From Methylobacterium longum (GTDB lineage: Bacteria > Pseudomonadota > Alphaproteobacteria > Rhizobiales > Beijerinckiaceae): a stretch of 64,000 bases of DNA. Of this stretch, positions 54,637 to 63,620 are shown piece by piece (position 1 is the first letter of the stretch; each line of letters opens with the position of its first letter). A program made the translations under genes and the position numbers. The stretch lies in NCBI RefSeq assembly GCF_022179385.1, contig NZ_BPQS01000002.1, positions 266,596 through 330,595 of the forward strand, written 5' to 3'. The notes beneath the pieces are model-generated. The model searched no databases. It saw nothing but the letters and a program-made list of their open reading frames with translations, and was not told the DNA's origin.

Positions 54637-56088
54637 TTAGGCCGGTGGTGGGGTCTCGCCCGCGGTCGGGCCGAGCACCTTGCCGGGATTCAACAGCGCC
54701 TTCGGGTCGAGGGCCGCCTTGAGCCGGCGCATGAGGTCGAGCCCGACGGGATCGCCGTAGCGCACGAGTTCGTCGCGCTTGATCAGCCCGACGCCGTGCT
54801 CGGCCGCGATCGAGCCGCCGAGGGCGTGGACGATGTCGTGGACGATGCGGTTGAACCGGCCCCACTGCGCCAGGAACTCCGCGGCTGGCATGTCTTCGGG
54901 CTGCGTCAGGTTGAAGTGGATGTTGCCGTCCCCGAAATGCCCGAAGCCGCAGGGCCGGAGACCGGGCATCGCCGCCACGCAGGCGGCCCCGGCCCGTTCG
55001 AGGAAATCGGGCAGGCGCGACAGCGGCACCGAGACGTCGTGCTTGATCGAGGCGCCCTCCCGCGTCTGCGCCTCTGGAACGCCCTCGCGCAGGCGCCAGA
55101 GCGCGTCGTCCTGCGCGCCGCTCGCGCCGAGCGCGGCATCGGCGATCAGCCCCTCCTCGATCGCTTGGCCCAGGGCCGCCTCCAGGGCGGCGCGCGCGTC
55201 CGCGTCCGGCCTCGCCGACGCGACCTCGATCAGCGCGTAGGCGCTGTGAGCCTCGGCCAGCGGACGGACCGTGCCGGGAACGTGTCGCAGCACGATGTCC
55301 AGGGCGAAGGGCGGCAGGTACTCGAAGGCCGTCAGGTCCCGGTCCAGGCGGGTCCGGAGGAACACGAACAGAGCGAGGGCGGCCCGGGCCGAATCCAGGC
55401 CGACGAAGGCGACGGCACTGGATCGGGTCTTCGGAAACAGCTTCAGCACCGCCGCCGTCACGATGCCCAGCGTGCCCTCGGACCCGATAAAGAGCTGCTT
55501 CAGGTCGTAGCCGGCATTGTCCTTGCGCAGTGCCTTGAGCCCGTTCCAGACCCGTCCATCCGCCAGGACCACTTCGAGCCCGAGGACGAGGTCGCGGGCA
55601 TTGCCGTAGGCCAGGACGGCGATGCCGCCTGCGTTGGTGCTGATGCCGCCGCCGATCCGCGCCGAGCCGCGCGACGCGTAGGAGAGGGGGAACAGCATCC
55701 CGGCCGCATCGGCCGCCGCCTGCACCTCCTGGAGAATCATCCCGGCCTCGACCGTGATCGTGGCGTCCACGGGGTCGACCGAGCGCAGCCGGGTCATCCT
55801 CTCCAGGGACAGGACCATGCCGCCCTGCGGCACCCCGGCTCCGGTGAGGCCGGTATTGCCGCCGAGGGGGACGATTGCGATCCCGGCCTGCGTGCAGGCG
55901 CGGACCGCGAAGCCGACCTCTTCGGTGGTCCCCGGTCGCAGCACGGCGAGCGCGGCGCCCGTGTACAACTTCCGGCTCTCCACGAGGTAGGGGGCCATGT
56001 CGGCCGGGTCGGTCACCACATGCCGTGGGCCGAGGCTGTCGCGGAGGGCGGCGAGCAGGGTGTCGAGTGAAGCCGGGATCGGGGTCAT
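54637..56088 (-). CDS. FAD-linked oxidase, D-lactate dehydrogenase/GlcD/D-2-hydroxyglutarate dehydrogenase-like
   Basis: A 483-residue flavoenzyme of the VAO/PCMH fold. The FAD-binding N-terminal domain has VPLGGNTGLTGAGVPQGG and RIGGGISTNAGG. The C-terminal FAD-oxidase domain has CGFGHFGDGNIHFN, AEHGVGLIKRDEL and LNPGKVLG. Such enzymes oxidise D-lactate, glycolate or D-2-hydroxyglutarate, passing electrons to quinone or ETF. The HxxDGNxH-like metal site (HFGDGNIHFN) favours the D2HGDH/D-LDH group. ATG 56088 gives the family N-terminus. It is divergent from an FAH-family gene. Confidence 0.9.
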   Translation of the reverse strand: MTPIPASLDTLLAALRDSLGPRHVVTDPADMAPYLVESRKLYTGAALAVLRPGTTEEVGFAVRACTQAGIAIVPLGGNTGLTGAGVPQGGMVLSLERMTRLRSVDPVDATITVEAGMILQEVQAAADAAGMLFPLSYASRGSARIGGGISTNAGGIAVLAYGNARDLVLGLEVVLADGRVWNGLKALRKDNAGYDLKQLFIGSEGTLGIVTAAVLKLFPKTRSSAVAFVGLDSARAALALFVFLRTRLDRDLTAFEYLPPFALDIVLRHVPGTVRPLAEAHSAYALIEVASARPDADARAALEAALGQAIEEGLIADAALGASGAQDDALWRLREGVPEAQTREGASIKHDVSVPLSRLPDFLERAGAACVAAMPGLRPCGFGHFGDGNIHFNLTQPEDMPAAEFLAQWGRFNRIVHDIVHALGGSIAAEHGVGLIKRDELVRYGDPVGLDLMRRLKAALDPKALLNPGKVLGPTAGETPPPA

Positions 56089-56225
56089 CGGTAAAATTTT
56101 GTAGGCCAGAGCGCGACGGTGGCAAGCGCCGGGATGGCGCGGGGCGACGCGCACCTTACAACGGTCTCGTAGAGGCCGGGGGACCCCCCGCCCGGCCCGT
56201 CGGACGATCCACCGCAGAGGCAGAG

Positions 56226-56921
56226 ATGCTCTCCGTCATCCAGAACCCGCCCCGCATCGCGCTCCCGATCGTCGGCAGCAGCGATTTCTTTCCCGTCCGC
56301 CGCGTCTACTGCGTCGGCCGGAACTACGCCGCCCACGCCCGCGAGATGGGCGCGGATCCGGATCGTGATCCCCCGTTCTTCTTCATGAAACCCGCCGACG
56401 CGCTCCAGATGGTCGGCGCGGAGCCGACACCCCACGCCTATCCGCCCAAGACCCGGAATTACCACTTCGAGGTCGAGATGGTGGCAGCCCTCGCGGGCGG
56501 CGGCAGCGACATCCCGGTCGAGGGCGCCCTCGACCACGTCTACGGCTACGCGGTCGGGCTCGACATGACCCGCCGCGATGTTCAGGACGAGGCCAAGAAG
56601 ATGTCGCGGCCCTGGGACACCGCGAAGGCCGCCGACGGCTCGGGACCGATCGGTGCGCTGCATCCGGCCTCCCTGGTGGGGCACCCGGCCCGGGGTTCGA
56701 TCACGCTCTCGGTCGACGGCGAGACGCGCCAGAAAGGCGACCTCGCCGACATGATCTGGTCGGTGGCCGAGCAGATCGCCTACCTGTCGGGCTACTTCGC
56801 GCTGCAACCCGGCGACCTGATCTTCACCGGGACCCCGTCCGGCGTCGGCCCTGTCGAGCGCGGCCAGCGCATGGTGGCGGAAATCGCGGGGCTCGGGGCG
56901 ATCACCCTCGACGTCGCCTGA
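56226..56921 (+). CDS. Fumarylacetoacetate hydrolase-family protein
   Basis: A 231-residue member of the FAH family. The N-terminal VYCVGRNYAAHAREMG and the metal-ligand Glu residues in NYHFEVEMVAAL are typical, and later GLDMTRRDVQDEAKK, DMIWSVAEQIAYLSGYFALQPGDLIFTGTPSGVGPV completes the fold. Members act as acylpyruvases, oxaloacetate decarboxylases or 2-keto-4-pentenoate hydratases; this short form is closest to acylpyruvase/fumarylpyruvate hydrolase types. A NUDIX gene follows after 16 bp. Confidence 0.92.
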   Translation: MLSVIQNPPRIALPIVGSSDFFPVRRVYCVGRNYAAHAREMGADPDRDPPFFFMKPADALQMVGAEPTPHAYPPKTRNYHFEVEMVAALAGGGSDIPVEGALDHVYGYAVGLDMTRRDVQDEAKKMSRPWDTAKAADGSGPIGALHPASLVGHPARGSITLSVDGETRQKGDLADMIWSVAEQIAYLSGYFALQPGDLIFTGTPSGVGPVERGQRMVAEIAGLGAITLDVA

Positions 56922-56937
56922 TCCGGCGCGCATCGGC

Positions 56938-57402
56938 ATGCTTCTCGACCGGCCGCTGTTTCGGCGCCTGTTCCACCTCGGGGCGCTCGCGTCCCGGGGC
57001 ATGACGCTCGGCGTGCGCGGCATCGCCATCGATCCGCAGGGTCGCGTGGCGCTGGTGCGCCACACCTATGTCGGCGGCTGGCACCTGCCCGGAGGCGGCG
57101 TCGAGCGGGGCGAGACCGCGCACGACGCCATGGTCCGCGAAATCCGCGAGGAGACGGGTATCGTCCCTCAGGGGCCGCTGCGCCTCCAAGGGCTCTACCG
57201 GAACGTCGTCGCCGCACCGCGCGACCACGTCGCGCTGTTCGTGGTCTCAAGCTTCACGATCCCCAAGCCCAAGCAGCCGGACCGGGAAATCGCCGCGTGC
57301 GCGTTCTTCCCGGCCGACGCCTTGCCGGAGGGAACCACCCGCGGGACGCGCGCCCGGCTGGATGAGGTCCGTCTCGGCCGCCCCTCGGATCCGAATTGGT
57401 GA
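56938..57402 (+). CDS. NUDIX hydrolase
   Basis: A 154-residue hydrolase with a full NUDIX box, GGGVERGETAHDAMVREIRE followed by ETGI, around residues 55-78. It would cleave a nucleoside diphosphate linked to another group in the cytoplasm; the substrate cannot be predicted. It follows the FAH-family gene in the same direction and precedes the tRNA-Gly gene. Confidence 0.92.
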   Translation: MLLDRPLFRRLFHLGALASRGMTLGVRGIAIDPQGRVALVRHTYVGGWHLPGGGVERGETAHDAMVREIREETGIVPQGPLRLQGLYRNVVAAPRDHVALFVVSSFTIPKPKQPDREIAACAFFPADALPEGTTRGTRARLDEVRLGRPSDPNW

Positions 57403-57510
57403 AACGTCGCGACGGGCGAAAGAGACGCTTGCAACGCCCGGCGGAATGGTGTTTAGAGAGCGCCGCCGGGGGCCGCCGGCACGAAAGTCCGGGCGGCGCG
57501 GCACTAGTGA

Positions 57511-57585
57511 GCGGGTGTAGCTCAGGGGTAGAGCACAACCTTGCCAAGGTTGGGGTCGAGGGTTCGAATCCCTTCGCCCGCTCCA
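57511..57585 (+). tRNA. tRNA-Gly (anticodon GCC)
   Basis: A complete cloverleaf with encoded CCA. The acceptor stem pairs GCGGGTG with CGCCCGC (one G-U pair), the D-arm is GCTCAGGGGTAGAGC, the anticodon stem CAACC/GGTTG encloses TTGCCAA with anticodon GCC, and the T-arm has GGTTCGAATCC. It is the only tRNA seen in the window. A strong hairpin follows 18 bp downstream. Confidence 0.98.
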
Positions 57586-57602
57586 GTTTTTCCAACCATA
57601 CG

Positions 57603-57638
57603 AACGACAAAGGCCGCGCATCCGCGGCCTTTGTCGTT
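57603..57638 (+). terminator. Strong hairpin terminator after tRNA-Gly
   Basis: A 16-base perfect stem (arms 57603-57618 and 57623-57638, core AAGGCCGCG/CGCGGCCTT) with a four-base loop, ending in TTC. It is the clearest intrinsic terminator-like structure in the window and lies just after the tRNA. Confidence 0.85.
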
Positions 57639-57823
57639 TCTGGCGGGACACGGATGTCGCGGGGGGCGACGATCCGGGATGTGGTGCCCCGGCAGCAGGT
57701 GCTCGCCCCAGCGGGATCGTCGTCGGCTCCCGTGAGCGACCGCAGAATCGCGCTCGGAAGGTCCGGTTCAGCCGCGACAGGCCGGACGCATACCGGTTCC
57801 GGCTGCCCGCACATCCAGCCGCA

Positions 57824-58600
57824 TCAATCCACCGTGTACAGGGCGACCAATCCGATCCCGGCAATCCCGAGTTGGCGAGCGCTGGCCCGCGACAGATCGA
57901 TCGCGTAGCTGCGCCGAGCCTTCGTGCGCTCATTCGTCCGGTCGGTGATGCGGACGACCACCGACCTGCCGTTGCGCTTGTTGACGACCTTGATCTTGGT
58001 TCCGAACGGCAAGCTGTGATGGGCCGCGGTCAGCCGGTTCGGATCGTATGTCTCGCCATTCGCGGTCCGGCCGGGATGTTGGTACCAGCTGGCCCGACCA
58101 GTTCCGATCAACCGGTTGGTCGCGACGGGTGCCTCTCGTGGTGGCGCGGCGCGCAGATCCGCCACCGTGGCCGTCGTCTCCGGCTCGTGCGCCGTTGATT
58201 GCGTCTGCCCCGCCCGGCCCGCGGATATGCCGTCCCGCGCCGAGATCGCATCGACCCCTCGGCCGAAGCGTCCCATCAGGCCGGCCAGCCGCCGGCTTGG
58301 CAGATCGTCCGAAACAGGCAGCACGGCCTCCGCGGATCCGACGTCGAGCGATGGTTCGGTTGAAGCCGTATCCGGAAATGCAGATGGAAGCGGCGGAAGT
58401 CTCGACGTGAACTGTCTGTACGTGAAGACCGGTGCTTCGCGTTTCAGAGGAGCCGGATCATCCTGCGCGTCGATGCTGTGGGACTCGAATGCCCGGGCGT
58501 TTTCTGTCGAGGAGAGAAGCACGGAGACGACGGAGGTGACGAGCAGAGTGCGAGCCAGCCACTGCCGATCTCGGTCGGCCTGCCTGATCATAGGATCCAT
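57824..58600 (-). CDS. rlpA: RlpA-like septal ring lytic transglycosylase
   Basis: A 258-residue exported protein. A membrane or signal segment (ARTLLVTSVVSVLLSSTENARA) is followed by an unstructured Ser/Thr/Pro-rich region. The C-terminal double-psi beta-barrel domain of about 90 residues has TGRASWYQHPGRTANGE, LPFGTKIKVVNKRNGRSVVVRITDR and IDLSRASARQLG. RlpA cleaves naked glycan strands during daughter-cell separation in some bacteria. The SPOR domain found in E. coli RlpA is missing. The Asp in ITDR is the usual catalytic candidate. ATG 58600 is preferred over 58660. Confidence 0.85.
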   Translation of the reverse strand: MDPMIRQADRDRQWLARTLLVTSVVSVLLSSTENARAFESHSIDAQDDPAPLKREAPVFTYRQFTSRLPPLPSAFPDTASTEPSLDVGSAEAVLPVSDDLPSRRLAGLMGRFGRGVDAISARDGISAGRAGQTQSTAHEPETTATVADLRAAPPREAPVATNRLIGTGRASWYQHPGRTANGETYDPNRLTAAHHSLPFGTKIKVVNKRNGRSVVVRITDRTNERTKARRSYAIDLSRASARQLGIAGIGLVALYTVD

Positions 58601-58912
58601 CCGTGATCGCCCGATTTCATCGGATGCATAAATCACGTGCCGACATTCAGTTCCTGACAACTGATAAAGGCATCATAAAAAGCGGCGTGAATTCTATATT
58701 TGCGACCAGAACCGGACCTCACTGTTCTCGCCGGGCGGTGTCGGGGGGGGCGCATCGCGTACGAGAATCCCGCGAGGGACCGAAGCGGTACGGCCGCATG
58801 TCGCGCGCGACGGAAAATTGCAGGCTCCGTCATCGCAGCGGCGAGCCTAGGTCGGCGCCAAGCCCCCTTGAACTTCGCGGTGCCTCGACCGTTACGAGGC
58901 CACAGCTTTGAC

Positions 58913-59227
58913 ATGGACAATGCGATGACCCGGACCAAACTGGCGCTCAGCGGCATCGTGGGACTGCTCCTGGCCGGCCCGGCTGCCGCTCAGGTGGTCA
59001 CGGGAGGCGCGGGCAACACCGGCGTGGCTCCGCCGCCCGGAACCGGCGGCGTCGGCCAAGGCGCCCGCGATCTCGGCCCCAGCCCGATCACCCGGGGCAA
59101 CGAGGCAAACCCGAGCAACTCGTCGGTACCCGGCACAACGCCGGACGTGAATATCGGCGGCACCCCGACCGGCGGACCGCCCGGCACGGGCGGCTCATCG
59201 GGCGGACCGTCGCTGACGGGGCGGTAG
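58913..59227 (+). CDS. Small secreted Gly/Pro-rich protein, function unknown
   Basis: A 104-residue protein with a signal peptide (MTRTKLALSGIVGLLLAGPAAAQ) and a mature part made almost wholly of Gly, Pro, Thr, Ser and Asn (GGAGNTGVAPPPGTGG, TPTGGPPGTGGSSGG). It should be intrinsically disordered. Similar short low-complexity secreted proteins are frequent in Methylobacterium. ATG 58913 or 58925 may be the start. The gene is convergent with a small membrane-protein gene. Confidence 0.65.
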   Translation: MDNAMTRTKLALSGIVGLLLAGPAAAQVVTGGAGNTGVAPPPGTGGVGQGARDLGPSPITRGNEANPSNSSVPGTTPDVNIGGTPTGGPPGTGGSSGGPSLTGR

Positions 59228-59283
59228 GCCGGTCGCCGCTGCCGTCTTCGCCGGGATGGGTGCGCACGTCCGGCAGCCGGTCC

Positions 59284-59297
59284 GATCCGGCCGGATC
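59284..59297. repeat. 14-base palindrome GATCCGGCCGGATC
   Basis: A perfect palindrome in the gap between two convergent small genes. It may be a protein-binding site or chance in G+C-rich DNA; nothing nearby indicates its function. Confidence 0.3.
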
Positions 59298-59333
59298 CAC
59301 GCCTCGATCGGCATCGGACTTACCAGACGGACC

Positions 59334-59630
59334 TCATCCTTCGCGTTCTGAAGGCTCATGGCTCGGGCGTCGCGCCGGATCGGAGATGCGGGATCGTCCC
59401 GCCCGCCGGTGCGTCCGGCGCGCCACGACGAACACCGTCGCGATCCAACTCGCCTCCAGGATGCAGACCATCACGACGGTGTCCGACAGGACTTCACCGA
59501 GCGGCTGCCCCCTCAACGCGCCTGCGACGCCCGCCGCCACCGCAACCAGCGTCACGATCGGGACGAGCAGGTACCACGTCAGCAGCACGCCGCAGGCAAC
59601 TCCGAGCAGCGCAATCAGCACATATCCCAT
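59334..59630 (-). CDS. Small multi-pass membrane protein, function unknown
   Basis: A 98-residue protein with three hydrophobic segments (ALLGVACGVLLTWYLLVPIVTL, VAVAAGVAGAL and VVMVCILEASWIATVFVV) and a basic C-terminal tail (RRTHRRAGRSR). Hydrophobicity is real rather than a by-product of high G+C, and the upstream DNA is A+T-rich, which supports a genuine gene. No domain is recognised. Confidence 0.6.
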   Translation of the reverse strand: MGYVLIALLGVACGVLLTWYLLVPIVTLVAVAAGVAGALRGQPLGEVLSDTVVMVCILEASWIATVFVVARRTHRRAGRSRISDPARRPSHEPSEREG

Positions 59631-59796
59631 GGGTCACACCGTTTTGCGCCAACTGCTTTAACGCGAATAAGAGCTTCTAAGCTACAACGATAAGCTGCGC
59701 CAAACGATGCTGAGCAAGTCGCGACAAAAGCGTCATTTCGTAGCCGCAACGCGTTGGAAAAATTTTGTATGCGGATCCAATCAACCCGCATCATGA

Positions 59797-60120
59797 TCAG
59801 TATGACTTGAATTTAATTGTAAGATAGTACGCGACGAGGCTGAATATCAGCGCCCAGAGAATTCCGATCCCGCCGAGTAGGAGCAACCGGCGAACCGACA
59901 TAGACACATTTCGGAACGCCTCATCCTTCTCGCTTCCATGACGTGGGAAGCGCAGGTTGAGCAATCTGCGGATCGGATCGAGCGCGCGCCACATCGTCTG
60001 TATCACGACGGAAGAAGTCTCCCTCGTATCTTCAACGGCCGCGTCGAAGATCGGTCGCACTACGCAGATCGATGGGAATTCACGATGCAAACAGCCTAGA
60101 AAGCTGCCCGGATGGGGCAT
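59797..60120 (-). CDS. Small protein with a C-terminal membrane helix, function unknown
   Basis: A possible protein of 107 residues. It has a basic middle (ALDPIRRLLNLRFPRHGSEKD) and one C-terminal hydrophobic helix (LLLLGGIGILWALIFSLVAYYL) ending in KFKSY. A shorter version from ATG 59994 (65 residues) is equally likely. The DNA is less G+C-rich than average. No homologue is recognised. Confidence 0.45.
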   Translation of the reverse strand: MPHPGSFLGCLHREFPSICVVRPIFDAAVEDTRETSSVVIQTMWRALDPIRRLLNLRFPRHGSEKDEAFRNVSMSVRRLLLLGGIGILWALIFSLVAYYLTIKFKSY

Positions 60121-60721
60121 GGCGACTGAGACGCGCCGCTGGCGCGTACGGTTGCAGGGCCAATTCGCCGACGGGCGCGCTGCGCGGATCCGAAGGTCCG
60201 GCCCCGGTGAGATCGGCTCCAGAGCTGGCCGGGGGCATCGACGATGCGCGGTCGGTGGCTTCGCGCATCATCGTGGAGCCTTTCGACTTCGTTCGGCCCG
60301 TGACCTCAGGCGGCGATGACGCCGCGGGGCCGGCGCCGCATCGTCGTTGGATCCCGGGTCGCGCCGGTCCGGGACCTGCACGGGCTCGCAGACCGGACCA
60401 GGGAGAATCCCGTCCGCCTCATGGGTGATGGACTGCGCGACGGTCGGGAAGGCTCACGCACCGGGGATCCGGCGTCGAGCATCCGCGGCGACCGCGACCG
60501 CCGCGGGTTTAGATCTTCGCAACTGACCACGGCGGGAGGGCGCTCGACGACGATCGAGCCGTACGTGGCATGCATGGACGACGCCGCCGGCGAGTATGCG
60601 CCCGACGCTGTGGTCGGTGACGACGATTCCGACGTCCTGCGGTTTCTTTCCCTGGCAGGCGATACCATCCACGGTGCCGGCGGAGTTAGCTTACCGCATC
60701 CCGGACGCGCCCGGAGGAACA
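60121..60721. other. 601-bp stretch without a convincing gene
   Basis: Open frames on both strands here are Arg/Ser/Gly/Pro-rich with no hydrophobic core, domain motif or credible ribosome site. It is the presumed upstream region of the response regulator gene at 60722. Confidence 0.5.
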
Positions 60722-61096
60722 ATGCCAGCGCCCGCACCGCCGCCCAACGTCCGCCGCATCCTCGTCGTCGAGGACGAGTATCTCATCGCTGTCGAGATGA
60801 AGCGATGGTTGCAGGCAGCGGGATTTGACGTCGTCGGACCGGTGCCGAGCATGACTCAGGCTCTGGACCTGATCGAGAACCACGAGCTCGACGCCGCGGT
60901 GCTCGACGTCAACCTCGGCAATGGTGAGACGGCTCACCCCGTGGCCGACAGGCTCCGCACGCTCGGCGTGCCCTACCTGTTCGCCACGGGCGACGTGCGC
61001 GCGACCGGCGCCGCCGCCGAGCAGCACGGTCCCCGGCTGGAGAAGCCGTTCATCGCGCGCGACCTCGTGCAGGCGCTGTGCAAGCTGCTCCCTTGA
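60722..61096 (+). CDS. Single-domain response regulator
   Basis: A 124-residue receiver domain without an output domain. Acidic pocket residues are in LVVEDEYLIAVEMKRWL, the phosphoacceptor Asp is in AAVLDVNLGNGE, and the conserved Lys is in LEKPFIARDL. Stand-alone receivers act as phosphate sinks or as partners in phosphorelays such as those of HWE/HisKA_2 kinases in alphaproteobacteria. No kinase gene is near. ATG 60722 follows GGAGGAAC. Confidence 0.9.
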   Translation: MPAPAPPPNVRRILVVEDEYLIAVEMKRWLQAAGFDVVGPVPSMTQALDLIENHELDAAVLDVNLGNGETAHPVADRLRTLGVPYLFATGDVRATGAAAEQHGPRLEKPFIARDLVQALCKLLP

Positions 61097-62043
61097 GGGG
61101 AGCACGCGAAGCCGGTCCCGGCCGGCCGCGTAGGGATTCATCGGGCAGAAGGCGAGTGCGCCCGCTCGACCGTCGGACTTCGCTCTGGCTCGGAAGGGTG
61201 CTCCTGCCGGCGTTCAATCTGCGCGGGACACGTCGTGCTGCCTCCGAAGTTCCTCACAGAGTCAAACTCGCACGCGCTCGCCGTGAAAGGCCGACAACGC
61301 GTCAGGCGTGTTCGGCCAAGATCGAAGGGTACACGGGTTTCAAGCGACGGCGTTGCGATCGATGCGATCACTCCGAAGCCGGGACAAGCAGGTCCTCGCC
61401 ACGGTCCGCGCGTGGGACGAGGACTCACCTCGGAAGGCTGCCGAGGCCTGTCCTGAACCGTCCCGGCGAGGGACGCCGTCACAACTTTGGCGTGTGACCC
61501 GCGATCGATCAGAATACGATCAAGTGCCGCCGATGCAGGAGGCGACTTCGCCGCCAGGGGCAGACCATGGCATCGGCGGTTGGATCTCGGGCCAGGCGCG
61601 CAGCCGATCCACCGGCAGGATGACATGTCCGGTCTCCCGGTGGCCGCGTTGCCGACGGCGACACCGCGTCTGGTGAGCGGTCTCGCGCAAGCGCTGGCGG
61701 TGTCCGAGGCACCAGAACCAACCGCGTTCGCTCGTTTGCGCACGGATCAACGGGTTGGGATGGATCGCTCCCGAAGCAGTCCAATCAGTGCTTCGTTCCC
61801 CCTGATCGCGTCCTCCAAGTCGCACGGGCAGACCGCACGGGCAGACCGCACGTGAAGGCCGCGCGTGCATCCCGTCGCGGGGTTCGTCGGCCCCGCCGGC
61901 ATCCCGTCGCCGCCACCCCGAAAAGTGAGTTGCGCGGCAGTGCCGCTCATCGTGGATACCGGGGATCCCCGCGCTTACGTACCCCTCATCACTCGACTTA
62001 CGGTTGTAATTTCGGCATGCTTCTCGTCTTTGGAGTGAGGGCC
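61097..62043. other. 947-bp stretch without a convincing gene
   Basis: No frame on either strand gives a protein with recognisable motifs, hydrophobic core or even composition. It contains a 13-base tandem repeat (CGCACGGGCAGAC at 61821-61833 and 61834-61846, followed by a partial third copy). It could be a decayed gene or element, but no transposase signature could be read. Confidence 0.5.
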
Positions 62044-62997
62044 ATGCTGAAGGATATGGTGCGTAGCGCCGGGCGACGGGCCGGCGTCGACATCTTTCGC
62101 GCCAGCACGGAGCCGTTTCGCTGGAGCCATACGGTCCACGACTACTATCCGATCGTACCCACTGCACGCTGGAGCCCCGGCACCCTCCCGCACGGGCGGC
62201 TCAGCGCCGTTCTGGCGCAGCAGACGGCGGCCTACGAAAGCTTCCTCGACGTGCTGGAAGCCCAGGCCGATCTGCTCCACGCGGTTCCGCACGCGGCCAG
62301 CGCCGACGATCCGTGCATGCCGCACTGGAACAATACGTGGTTCACGGCACTCGATGCCGCCGCGCTCATGGCGATGCTCGCCTGGAAGCGTCCGGCCCAT
62401 TACCTCGAGATCGGCTCCGGGACCTCGACCTGTTTCACGCGCTACACCGTCGAGGCGCTCAAACTGCCGACGCGGCTTACGTCGATCGACCCCATGCCGC
62501 GCCTCCATATCGACCGGATCTGCGACGCGATCGTGCGCAAGCCGCTGGAAGCCTGCGACCTGAAGGTTTTCGACGAGCTGCGGGCGGGCGATATCCTGTT
62601 CTTCGACGGATCGCACCGCGTCTTCACCAACTCCGATGTGGCGGTGTTCTTCTTCGAAGTGCTGCCGCGCCTCCGGCCCGGTGTGATGGTGCACATCCAT
62701 GACATCTTCATACCGGACGATTACCCGGTTGCCTGGAACCACCGGCTGTACAACGAGCAGTATCTGCTCGCGGCAATGCTGTTGTGCGGCCAGCCCCCGT
62801 TCCGGGTAAGCCTGCCGGTCACTTACGTCTGCAGGGACGCGGACCTGGGCGCCCGGGTACAGCGCATCTTCGCCGCCCGCGGCTCCCGCCCCGCCATACC
62901 GTTCCTCTATCCCAACGATGCCCGCGCGCCCGGCGCTTCGTTCTGGCTGGAAATGACCGGTCCTGCGGACGGATCGTCCGCGATCGCGGGATCCTGA
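62044..62997 (+). CDS. Class I SAM-dependent methyltransferase-like protein
   Basis: A 317-residue protein with the SAM-binding start YLEIGSGTSTCFTRYTVEAL near residue 120, followed by LTSIDPMPRL and DILFFDGSHRVFTNSDVAVFFFEVLPRL, the pattern of Methyltransf_24-type enzymes. VMVHIHDIFIPDDYP follows. The N-terminal 110 residues hold a helical region. Proteins of this type occur in polysaccharide or rhamnan modification loci, but no such neighbours are here. ATG 62044 is chosen; ATG 62017 is an alternative. It is flanked on both sides by long non-coding stretches. Confidence 0.75.
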   Translation: MLKDMVRSAGRRAGVDIFRASTEPFRWSHTVHDYYPIVPTARWSPGTLPHGRLSAVLAQQTAAYESFLDVLEAQADLLHAVPHAASADDPCMPHWNNTWFTALDAAALMAMLAWKRPAHYLEIGSGTSTCFTRYTVEALKLPTRLTSIDPMPRLHIDRICDAIVRKPLEACDLKVFDELRAGDILFFDGSHRVFTNSDVAVFFFEVLPRLRPGVMVHIHDIFIPDDYPVAWNHRLYNEQYLLAAMLLCGQPPFRVSLPVTYVCRDADLGARVQRIFAARGSRPAIPFLYPNDARAPGASFWLEMTGPADGSSAIAGS

Positions 62998-63620
62998 CGG
63001 GCGAAAAAGGCCGTGGCTTGGCCCGCGAACGAACCGGAACAGGCGGCGCGTCCAAGCCTCCCCTTCCGCTCCGTTGCGCCCAGGGTTGACCGTGTCGACG
63101 ACACGGCCCTCCGTACTTCGCATCGTCGACACAAATCAGAATCCACAGCCCTCTGTTCGGCGGAGGACTGAACATTCTGGCGGGTATTCTAAAGATCAAT
63201 GTAGGATCAGGTTCTTCACGTCTTGCTGCGCCTGCCATGTTCCAGCATCGTCCGGCAGAAAGGGGGAGACAATCCGATGCTGCCGCATGGTCTGGCGCCG
63301 CACAAGAATGTGCGGATCCAGACGGTCATCTGGGGCGTGCAGCCGCGCAACACATCGTGAGGACGACACCATTGTCGCCGGACTTTATCAGCGATCCGGA
63401 ACAGCTAACGCGCTGACGATATTTGTTCTTCCCCGCCAGACCGACCGACGGTGCGAGGGCGCACCGTTCCGCATAGGCGCATTGTCGAGACACCGTCATC
63501 CCGCTATGTTGCGAACGCAGCCTAGGATTGTTCTGTGGTGCACAGCACAATCGCATGTTATCACGATCGGCGACTCTCACTGGGGGAGACGAGCCTTCTC
63601 GGCAGGAAGCGTCACTCGAC
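62998..63620. other. 623-bp stretch without a convincing gene
   Basis: Lower G+C than most of the window. Open frames are short or biased in composition. It ends with a long inverted repeat (63526-63552) upstream of the XRE gene, listed separately. Confidence 0.5.
63526..63552. promoter_or_regulatory. 12-base inverted repeat upstream of the XRE regulator gene
   Basis: GATTGTTCTGTG (63526-63537) and CACAGCACAATC (63541-63552) pair at 11 of 12 positions with a three-base centre. It lies about 70 bp before the XRE start codon and is long enough to be an operator bound by a dimer, so autoregulation by the XRE protein is a reasonable inference. A stem-loop in the mRNA leader is an alternative. 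Confidence 0.5.

Noticed and set aside
61138..62043. Decayed transposase
   Set aside because: No DDE or HTH motif could be read in either strand; frames are compositionally biased.
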